Shown here one piece after another: positions 56,274 through 64,000 of a stretch of 64,000 nt of DNA. The DNA lies in contig OZ024936.1 in the NCBI GenBank assembly GCA_964017235.1, positions 32,882,040 to 32,946,039 on the forward strand, given 5' to 3'. This DNA comes from Sabellastarte sp. h YS-2021. Its lineage: Eukaryota > Annelida > Polychaeta > Sabellida > Sabellidae. Position 1 is the first letter of the stretch. Each line of letters begins with the position of its first letter. Made by a program: the position numbers and the translations under genes. The notes under the pieces were generated by a model. It ran no database searches. It saw only the letters and a program-made list of their open reading frames with translations, and was not told where the DNA came from.

Positions 56274-58680
56274 ATTGTATCCACCGGAAGCATCCGGTGG
56301 ATACTTTGGTTTAGCGTTCGCTACGACGCCGCCGCTGCCGCACGTAGAGAGATTTTCGGCGTTAACGCTCTAAGAGGAAAACAACAGCAGCTAGGTTCAC
56401 CAAATTTGCAGGATATCTTGGGTAAGCTTCTCTGGGAAGGAAAATAGCCTCATTCTGAAAAACAAGATGGCCGCCACGGGCATTTCTTTGAAAATAATCT
56501 ACATTTTTCTAATGGCTGTTCCTCATAGGTAGAAGGTTGAATATCTTCATAAGTGATATGTATGACACATATACATGTCCTCTACAACCTTGAACACATT
56601 TGACCTTGAAGCTCCTAATTCAAGGTCATCCACGGAGTGCCGAAGTAACCCACATAGCGGACTTTAAAAGTGCCTATATCTCCCTTATTATTGGTCCTAG
56701 AGGTTTGCAATGTAAAGCCAACCTATAGGAAATCATGTGCTGCGAATCTTCTGATGTGGTCAGATTTGACCTTGGACCCCTCCTTCAAGGTCAAACGAGG
56801 ATAGCCAAACTTAAAAGTGCTTATAACTCGCTTATTATCAATCCTAGAGGTTTGGGATGGTAAACCAACATATAGGAAATCATGGACAGGGAATCTTCTG
56901 GTGTGGTCAGATTTGACCTTGGGCCCCTCCTTCAAGGTCAAATGAGGACAGGCAAACTGAAAAGTGCTTATAACTTGCTTATTATTGGTCCTAGAGGTTT
57001 GGGATGGTAAACCAACATATAGGAAATCATGGGCTGGGAATCTTCTGGCGTAGTCGGATTTGACCTTGGGCCCCTCCTTCAAGGTCAAACGAGGACAGCC
57101 AAACTTAAAAGTGCTTATAACTCGCTTATTATTGGTCCTAGAGGTTTAGGATGGTAAACCAGTATATAGAAAATCATGGGCTGGGAATCTTCTGGTGTGG
57201 TCGGATTTGACCTTAGGCCCCTCCTTCAAGGTCAAACGAGGATAGCCAAAGGTAAAAGTGCCTATAACTCGCTTATTATTGATCCTAGAGGTTTGGGATG
57301 GTAAACCAACATATAGAAAATCATGGGCTTGGAATCTTCTGGTGTGTTCGGATTTGACCTTGGGCCCCTCATTCAAGGTCAAACGAGTACAGCCAAACTT
57401 AAACGTGCTTATAACTCGCTTATTATTAGTCCTAGAGGTTTGGGATGGTAAACCAGCATATAGAAAATCATGGGCTGGGAATCTTCTGGTGTGGTCGGAT
57501 TTGACCTTGGGCCCCTCCTGCAAGGTCAAATGAGGATAGCCAAAGGTAAAAGTGCTTATAACTCGCTTATTATTGGTCCTAGAGGTTTGGGATGGTAAAC
57601 CAACATATAGGAAATCATGGGCTGGGAATCTTCTGGTGTGGTCAGATTTGACCTTGGGTCCCTCCTTCAAGGTCAAATGAGGACAGGCAAACTTAAAAGT
57701 GCTTATAACTCGCTTATTATTGGTCCTAGAAGTTTGGGATGGTAAACCAACCTATAGGAAATCATGGGCTGGGAATCTTCTGGTGTGGTCGGATTTGACC
57801 TTGGGTCCCTCCTTCAAGGTCAAATGAGGACAGCCAAACTTAAAAGTGCTTATAACTCGCTTATTATTGGTCCTAGAGGTTTGGGATGGTAAACCAACAT
57901 ACAGGAAATCATGGGCGGGGAATCTTCTGGCATGGTCGGATTTGACCTTGGGCCCATCCTTCAAGGTCAAGTGAGGACAGCCAAACTTACAAGTGCTTAT
58001 AACTTGCTTATTATTGATCCTAGTGGTTTGGGATGGTAAACCAACATATAGGAAATCATGGGCTGGGAATCTTCTGGCATGGTCGGATTTGACCTTGGGC
58101 CCCTCCTTCAAGGTCAAGTGAGGACAGCCAAACTTAAAAGTGCTTATAACTCTCTTTTTATTTGTCTTAGAGGTTTGGGATGGTAAACCAGTATATAGGA
58201 AATCATGGACTGGGAATCGTCTGGCGTGGTCGTATTTGACCTTGGGCCCCTCCTTCAAGGTCAAACGAGTACAGTCAAAGGTAAAAGTGCCTATTACTCG
58301 CCTATTATTGGTTCTAGAGGTTTGGGATGGTAAACCAACATATAGAAAATCATGGGCTGGGAATCTTCTGGTGTGGTCGGATTTGACCTTGGGCCCCTCG
58401 TTCAAGGTCAAATGAGGACAGCCAAACTTAAAAGTGCTTGTAACTCGCTTATTATTGGTCCCACATGTTTTCTGATGGTAAACCAACATATAGGAAATCA
58501 TGCGCTGGGAATCTTCTGGCGTGGTAGGATTTGACCTTCGGCCCCTCCTTGAAGGTGAAATGAGGACAGCCAAACTTAAAAGTGCTTATAACTCGCTTAT
58601 TATTGGTCCTAGAGGTTTTGGTGCATTGTCTTTACGGTGGATACAATTTGCATCGGTTCTCCAATGCGCTAGGTCTAGTT
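56274..58680 (-). mobile_element. Tandem-core element, family 1, copy D (most complete)
   Basis: The left end carries a perfect 12-bp-stem hairpin at 56277-56304 (AGCA loop). ATTGTATCCACC at 56274-56285 is exactly inverted at 58636-58647. The unique flank (to about 56690) has GCGTTCGCTACGACGCC and AACAAGATGGCCGCCACGG. Then come about thirteen 147-bp units, and a small hairpin at 58650-58667 followed by GGTCTAGTTC. Confidence 0.9.
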
Positions 58681-58931
58681 CTTTTGTGAAGTAACTGCAA
58701 TTATCTTTTGAAGCTATTTAATTCTGTTAAATTGTTTTCAACTTTCAATTGAATACTGTTATAAATTGCTGAATTGGATTAAATTTGAATATAACAAAAA
58801 GTTGCATTTTCATGAAATCAAATGTGTTGATTAGCTTGCTTTTGGTGAAATCTATTTTATATTGTGTTAATGATGTAATATATGTTCTATATTTTGACGT
58901 ATATATCTTTATACTCCTGATATAGACGTAG
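58681..58931. other. Non-coding intronic gap
   Basis: AT-rich; nothing recognised. Confidence 0.5.
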
Positions 58932-59105
58932 TGGTGTTAACTGTAAACCGGTATACCACATTTTTTTCCATTAAGCTAGAAACAACAAAATTCACAAAGA
59001 ATATTTAGGTACTGGTAATTGAAAACGTAATTAACCTTTCTACTGGTTAATACTTTGTCAAGACAATCAAAAACATATATAAATTTGAGGAAATATTTCA
59101 GTTTT
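58932..59105. mobile_element. Truncated hAT-like MITE
   Basis: Starts TAGTGGTGTTAACTGTAAAC and follows the element at 50365 for about 170 bp (CACAAAGAATATTTAGG; GGTTAATACTTTGTCAAGAC), then stops exactly where the family 2 element begins. Its right half is missing. Confidence 0.75.
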
Positions 59106-60531
59106 TACCCCACAACCCTTAAGGTGTCCGGATGGGCAGGCGGGCGATGGGAAAAAGTTTGTCCGGGCTGTATCGCAGAAACTGTAAGGTGTAGTGCTGG
59201 TATTGTTTATCGATATTGAAATATTTATCGATCCATGCTAAATATACTGATATCGATAACGTAGGGTACAATATCAATATCGGAACATACTACTAAATAG
59301 AAGCAATTAAGCTGATTTCCATGTAAATAAATCATAAAACTTGAGAAATATATTGGTTTTCCTATCATTCTTTGTCAAATTTCACTTACCGCTAAACCGG
59401 AAACGGCATATTTGTTTACGTTTCGGGAAACTTCTAAAACTTGTGAAAGCGTTTGGAAGTTCTTTCTCGGAAAACACCCATGACCCGATATTTCAATATC
59501 GATCGATACAGGAGTAAAAATATGGTTTGATATCGATATACATATTATTATTCGATACCAAAACTAGTAAGGTGTAGGAAGTTGATACTTGGTAGGGACA
59601 CATTGGTTAGGGATTGTAGGTGTGCAACATCATGGTGTTGTCTTGATTTGACCTTGCCGTAGTGACCTTGACCTATAAAATCTTGTCCGGTTATATCTCG
59701 GGAACCATAAGGTGTAGGAAGTTGATACTTAGTAGGGACATTGGTTGTGGGTGTGCAACATCATGGTGTGACCTTGATTTGACCTTTGACCTTGCCATAG
59801 TGACCTTGACCTATAAATTCTTGTCCAGGCTATATGTCGGAAACCGTAAGGTGTAGAAAGTTGTGACTTGGTAGGGACATTGTTTGGGAGTTGTAGGTGT
59901 GCAACGTCATGGTGTGACCTTGATTTGACCCGTGGCCTTGTCTTAGTGACCTTGACCTATAATATCTTCTCCGGGTTATATCTCGGCAACTGTAAGGTGT
60001 AGGAGGTTGATATCTGGTAGGGACATTGGTCGAGGGTTTTAGGTGTGCAACATCATGGTGTTCTCTTGATTTGACCTTTGACCTTGTGGTAGTGGCCAGC
60101 AGTTTTAAAATCTTATCTGAGCTATTTCTTTGATTGGTAAGGTGTAGAAGGTTGACATGTGGTAGGAACATTGGTTAGGGGATATAGGTGTGCATCATAG
60201 TGTGACCTTTAACTTTGGCACTGGCAAAGTATGTTCACCTTCCATATTTGAGAAATGTTTCTCTTGTAACAACGATATATGGATTTTTCCATTATAATGA
60301 ATTTACTGCTTCTTAAGTTTTAGTTTACTAATTAATGCTGTCATCTTGCTATTGAGTTGTTTTGTTTTAATACTTAATCTTTGCATGCATTTTCTCTACT
60401 TAAGCATTTGGAATGTTATGTAACTGACACTGCTCTGATAGTAACCCAATCTTTGTACTGTTTTAATACTTCTATATCTCATTGTGATGAAAACTGTTTC
60501 CCCAGGCTCTGGAGTACGGGCATCTGATGCT
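59106..60531 (-). mobile_element. Tandem-core element, family 2, inverted copy in UBR5 intron 3
   Basis: The left end TTTTACCCCACAACCC matches the inverse of the right terminus of the 28083 copy. It has GGTCA-type units (TTTGACCTTGCCATAGTGAC and TATATCTCGG), then the unique segment, and ends with the hairpin GCATCTGATGC at 60520-60530. Perfect DR1 motifs (inverse) lie at 59780-59792 and 60072-60084. Confidence 0.87.
59192..59566. mobile_element. hAT-like MITE, 375 bp, perfect 8-bp duplication
   Basis: Starts TAGTGCTGGTATTG; the inverted right end reads TAGTTTTGGTATCG. GTAAGGTG flanks both sides (59184-59191 and 59567-59574), and the family 2 unit reads through once it is removed. The interior is rich in ATATCGAT words. 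Confidence 0.88.
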
Positions 60532-60724
60532 GTTTTTTACCTTATATTTATTTTAAATGAAGTTTATAAGCTTCAAAATATCTCATGAATGCATATATCC
60601 TGTTTCAATAATGGCTCATGTATGCTAGCGATAAATTTTCACCATATCAGTGCAGGCATTAAAAATCCTGGTTTCAGTATTCAGAACTGGTCTGACCATT
60701 AACAGTTGTCTTTTATGTATTCAG

Positions 60725-60838
60725 TGAAAGAAGTAAGAAAGAAGAATCTAACAAACCTGTTAGATCTGGATCAAGAAGCATTCGTATTGCAGATGGACCA
60801 CTAATCCTAATACGTACTGAAGATGAACAAAGTGGCGG
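60725..60838 (+). CDS. UBR5: UBR5 coding exon 4
   Basis: A 114-bp exon (TTCAG acceptor, GGCGG|GTAAGT donor). It completes a proline codon from exon 3, then encodes 37 residues (ERSKKEESNKPVRSGSRSIR, then IADGPLILIRTEDEQSG). It corresponds to the basic, Ser/Arg-rich linker of UBR5 and is less conserved than its neighbours. Confidence 0.9.
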
Positions 60839-61216
60839 GTAAGTGCTCTGAAATTTACAGCCCTACTCAATGTCTGTTTTCACTGAAACTGTGAGGAAAT
60901 TGATGGCAAAATAGGGTTGATCCAGGTTGATGCTGAAAGAAATAGAAAAAATACTAATTTGTTTCCAGATAACTGTAAATTTCAGTGGTATATGCCTTGG
61001 TAAGGACACAATGTGTAATAAACTGAGTGGAAGTTTAGCTGTTATACTTAACAAGGCTGGACTACAATGTTTTGATTTTCCAATGATTTCAAGTTTTTAT
61101 TGTTAATAGTACCATAAATCAGACAAAATGTATAAACAGTTATAAAGTAATACCTCCACGAGGGTGTATGAACAGCTTGATGAGCAGTTTTTCTGCTTCA
61201 ACTTCTTTATTTTTAG
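60839..61216 (+). other. UBR5 intron 4
   Basis: A 378-bp AT-rich intron with canonical ends. Nothing else seen. Confidence 0.85.
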
Positions 61217-61484
61217 GAGTCGCTGGGGAGCTATATCCAGTGCCTCTACCACTGCTACCACAACCAATGTACGCAGTAGCACCCACAATGCTACAACCGC
61301 GGCTACCAGCCTAACCACAGCTGTCACCACAGCAACTGGCGGGAACCAACCCACCAACCGGCCACCTGCTGGACGACAGAGAGGGAGGGTCCTCAGAGCT
61401 GTTGGCAGGGGACGTGGCAGTGTCATTGTTGGGTCAAGGCCACTGGTACCAGCTTCAGTAGTCCCAGAGGAACTTATCAGCCAG
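61217..61484 (+). CDS. UBR5: UBR5 coding exon 5: Thr/Ala-rich linker into UBA
   Basis: A 268-bp exon (TTTTTAG acceptor, CAG|GTGAGA donor). It begins SRWGAISSAS, as human UBR5 has SRWSS. It then runs through a linker unusually rich in threonine and alanine where the vertebrate protein is Gly/Ser-rich, then a basic stretch (RGRVLRAVGRGRGSVIVG), and ends PASVVPEELISQ, the start of UBA helix 1. Low-complexity linkers at this point vary between animals. Confidence 0.94.
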
Positions 61485-61912
61485 GTGAGAAGTTAGGAGT
61501 TAAATTGAATTGTCTTGAGCATATTATAGAGGTTATTAGTGTGGTATACTAGAATAGGAAACAGTGCAGGTTAGTTGGCAATTTAATCCTATATACTGCT
61601 TTGCAGGTATAGTATTTTCTTAAAGAGATGTTGTGGCTTCACAAAAATTATGTTCAAAGGAATAGTCAAGGGTTGATTTACGTCAGTAATCCACAGTCTG
61701 GGTGTTATGGGTAATAAGTTTTACTTATCCAGTGGATGTAGGTGCCTTATGTGAAATGCTACTGTTCAAGTGATCATTCATAATACATAATAATAAATAT
61801 CCTTTGAAGTGACATAACTAATTATTTTGTTCAATTTATTACTTTTACCACTTTGATGTGAGTCTGTACAAATTATCATGGTTTTTGATCCAAGCATTTT
61901 TTTGTTCTTCAG
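61485..61912 (+). other. UBR5 intron 5
   Basis: A 428-bp intron with GTGAGA and TTCTTCAG ends. No other feature. Confidence 0.85.
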
Positions 61913-61972
61913 GTTCAAGTGGTCCTACAGGGAAAGTCCAGAAGTCTTATTATTAGAGAACTACAAAGAACG
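61913..61972 (+). CDS. UBR5: UBR5 coding exon 6: UBA domain core
   Basis: A 60-bp exon, phase 0 on both sides, encoding VQVVLQGKSRSLIIRELQRT. The human sequence here is AQVVLQGKSRSVIIRELQRT. The UBA domain binds ubiquitin; the exon gives its middle helix. Confidence 0.97.
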
Positions 61973-63572
61973 GTAAGTTGTTCTTGTACTGATTTATGTT
62001 TCTGCCTTGTTCTTGGTATAATTTGTGGCTCTAGTAAATTAACACACATTGTAAGATATATATGTTACAGGCAATCTGTGTAACCAGGCATTACGCGTAA
62101 TGACTGAACATTTCAGTCATTTCACGAAATGCCTAAACAGTTTAGCCATTACGCGTAATGCCTGAACATAGTTTTTTATCATATTTGATGATTATTCATA
62201 AATTATTTTGATATTACATACATTTATCCTTGCTTGTGGTATACATAGAGAATATATTTTATGTCCATTCATGACCAACTGTAATGAAAATGGGATAATG
62301 ATTAAAATATCTCATTTTACTGAAAATGTTTTGTTACTGATATGTTTATCTACACATGTAAAGTATACAGAAAACATAATAATACATAATACCTGTCTTG
62401 TCAAAAATTATATCAATTATTTAAACTAAAAGACTGCCCACAAGTGAGTTTTAACTCATTAAATCCTAACTCAGGTTCTTGCACCTTTGATGTTTTCACA
62501 TAAAATATTTTGTCATATATCAAAGCTACTAGTACCTTTTATTGGGGGCATTTGTGCAGAATACTCACTTTTGTCAAAGAAACTCAGGCTGAGTGATTGA
62601 ATGCTAAAATAGGCTGTGGAGTCCTAATTGCAGTTAAGCTTGTTTCATCAAACAGGATTCAAAATGTACCTTAATTACATGTCATACAGTTAAAACTACA
62701 ACTTGAATTGCTTCTATTGGCAAGAAATAACACTTCCTATCAATAAAAGTTTTGAAAAGATAGTCACACAGACTGCTTGAAAACTCAAACCATAGTTTAA
62801 GTATTTGATATAGTTAAAGAAACCACATAATAACATTAGATGATATACTAAGAACTAAAAAATGATTTGAATGTAGTACCCTTCTTGTTAGTTAAATGAG
62901 ACTAAGTATGAAATGTATCATTATGAATGATTATATAGTAAAACTGTTTCTTTACTAATTTATGCAAAAATGTACGAGATATATCAAAATATATCTTCAT
63001 TAATTTTCATATAGTTAAAACTACATCATGAATTGCTTATAGCAAGAAAGAATCAGTTTCTATCAAAAAGACACTTTAAAAAGATGATTACACAGATTGC
63101 CTGAAATCTCAAATACTTGTTTAGGCAATCTGTGTAACACTGAACCTTATATTTCAGTCATTACGTGAAATGCCTAGGCATTTCGCGAAATGGCTAAACT
63201 GTTTAGGCATTTTGCGAAATGACTGAAATGTTCAGTCATTACGCGTAATGCCTGGTTACACAGATTGCCTGTAACATATATAAGACTTGTTTTGTCAGTT
63301 TGTATAAATGATTGATAAGAAGTTTCGCAAATTGATTTCCAATTGTGAAAGGTGTATATTGAAACTCTATTCACCAAGATTGTTCACATATGTTTTTTTT
63401 CCTCAACTTTGGTAAATTAACACCTGGATTTGTCAATGGGTTTGTTGATGCTTTGCTCGTAGTATTCTTCTAATGAAATATTTGACTGGGTTGCTAAGGT
63501 GAGGTTGCTATTGGGTCATATGTAAGATTTCTCAGCCCTCTTTGTACAGCGTATATGTCTGTACTGTCACAG
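61973..63572 (+). other. UBR5 intron 6 with a large palindromic element
   Basis: A 1.6-kb intron (GTAAGT ... TGTCACAG). Most of it is the inverted-repeat element at 62057-63282. Confidence 0.9.
62057..63282. mobile_element. 1.2-kb element with about 107-bp inverted arms
   Basis: The left arm 62057-62163 and right arm about 63176-63282 are inverted copies with few mismatches. Shared words include TATATATGTTACAGGCAATC and GTGTAACCAGGCATT. Each arm contains its own palindromes (CATTACGCGTAATG). The interior is AT-rich and carries a diverged direct duplication (about 62705-62800 and 63030-63120; GCAAGAAA, TTCYTATCAA, AAAAGATRRT). Not protein coding. Confidence 0.85.
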
Positions 63573-63663
63573 AATCTGGATGTGAACCTGGCAGTGAACA
63601 ACCTGCTGAGTCGTGATGATGAAGGGGATGAAGACGGGGACGAGGGAGATCCTTACATGTCAG
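63573..63663 (+). CDS. UBR5: UBR5 coding exon 7: UBA C-terminal helix and acidic tail
   Basis: A 91-bp exon (CACAG acceptor, TCAG|GTGTGT donor) encoding [16 protein letters not shown], identical to the vertebrate block, then an acidic stretch ([14 protein letters not shown]). The next exon (pattern EDLMSLLDAD) is not found before the window ends. Confidence 0.96.
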
Positions 63664-64000
63664 GTGTGTTGTCGATTTCTTTGATATGGGTGTCATATAT
63701 GTGTGAAAAGAATGATTAAAAGCTGAAAAGTCACAATTTTGGCTATTAATACAGTAGAACATCTATTATCTGGTATCCTATGATCTGAATTTTCTGTTAT
63801 CCGACCTCAAACCCACTCCCAAGTGGGTCAGACAACAGAGATTCTACTGTATTTCATTATTTTAATTGACCTGGTGTCTGTGCTGGATGAAGAGATTGGT
63901 ATTTTACTACTTTACTAGGGGGACATTTAGGTGTATGCTCAATTAATTGTCGGTGACTGTGTATCATTGCAGTGTTACAATGTTGAAGTTAAATAATAGA
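63664..64000 (+). other. UBR5 intron 7 (incomplete)
   Basis: A 337-bp stretch up to the window edge with no recognised exon. Confidence 0.7.

Larger units (their letters stand above)
53915..60724 (+). other. UBR5 intron 3 (6.8 kb), mostly repeats
   Basis: Holds an AT-rich tandem array (54690-56105), a full family 1 element (56274-58680), a truncated hAT-like MITE (58932-59105) and a family 2 element (59106-60531) with its own hAT-like insertion. The stretch 53915-54690 has no recognised feature except a CRE-like TGACGTCA near 54552. Confidence 0.9.

Noticed and set aside
61103..61426. Minus-strand 107-codon ORF
   Set aside because: It is antisense to UBR5 exon 5, whose plus-strand reading is conserved and correctly spliced.

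Overview
This is metazoan nuclear DNA, most likely from a mollusc and probably a bivalve. It is AT-rich and its genes are split by long introns with ordinary GT/AG splice sites. It holds CR1/L2-like LINEs, a DIRS-type element, tRNA-derived SINEs and several mobile elements with tandem-repeat cores that resemble the pearl/HINE elements known from bivalves. The species cannot be fixed from the sequence alone.

Only two host genes are recognisable, and they point away from each other. At the left edge, two coding exons (2239-2421 and 690-821, minus strand) encode the first RNA-recognition motif and following linker of RBM19 (yeast Mrd1), a pre-rRNA processing factor. At the right, seven coding exons (48447-63663, plus strand) encode the first 265 residues of the HECT-type E3 ubiquitin ligase UBR5 (Drosophila hyd), up to the end of the UBA domain. 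Each junction keeps phase, so both models are well supported. Both genes run out of the window.

The roughly 46 kb between them, and the UBR5 introns, are a layered mobile-element landscape. From left to right: a decayed DIRS element (about 4.9-6.9 kb); a 147-bp tandem-repeat element with a 1029-bp higher-order repeat (9.8-13.7 kb); a truncated LINE-A ending on a perfect 77-bp inverted repeat (15.6-18.7 kb); nested MITEs (19.8-21.2 kb); a 73-bp satellite of about 33 units (22.1-24.5 kb); an old LINE-B with a twin-primed inverted 5' end and a tandem-core element in its reading frame (25.3-30.0 kb); three generations of nested LINEs, the youngest with an intact 1026-codon ORF and a 2A-like motif (30.2-36.2 kb); a foldback-like element (36.2-37.4 kb); two SINEs with perfect 13-bp target duplications (37.8 and 39.8 kb); and more tandem-core elements (39.3-44.8 kb). 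UBR5 introns carry hAT-like MITEs with 8-bp target duplications, further tandem-core elements and a 1.2-kb palindromic element.

The most notable pattern is that three unrelated families share one design: a terminal hairpin, 12-bp subterminal inverted repeats, a core of 145-169 bp tandem units and a hairpin at the other end. Two of them carry dense arrays of nuclear-receptor-type GGTCA half-sites, including at least eight perfect DR1 motifs. In one case the interrupted LINE frame shows the empty site, with insertion between A and T and no target duplication, as expected of rolling-circle (Helitron/Helentron) transposition.
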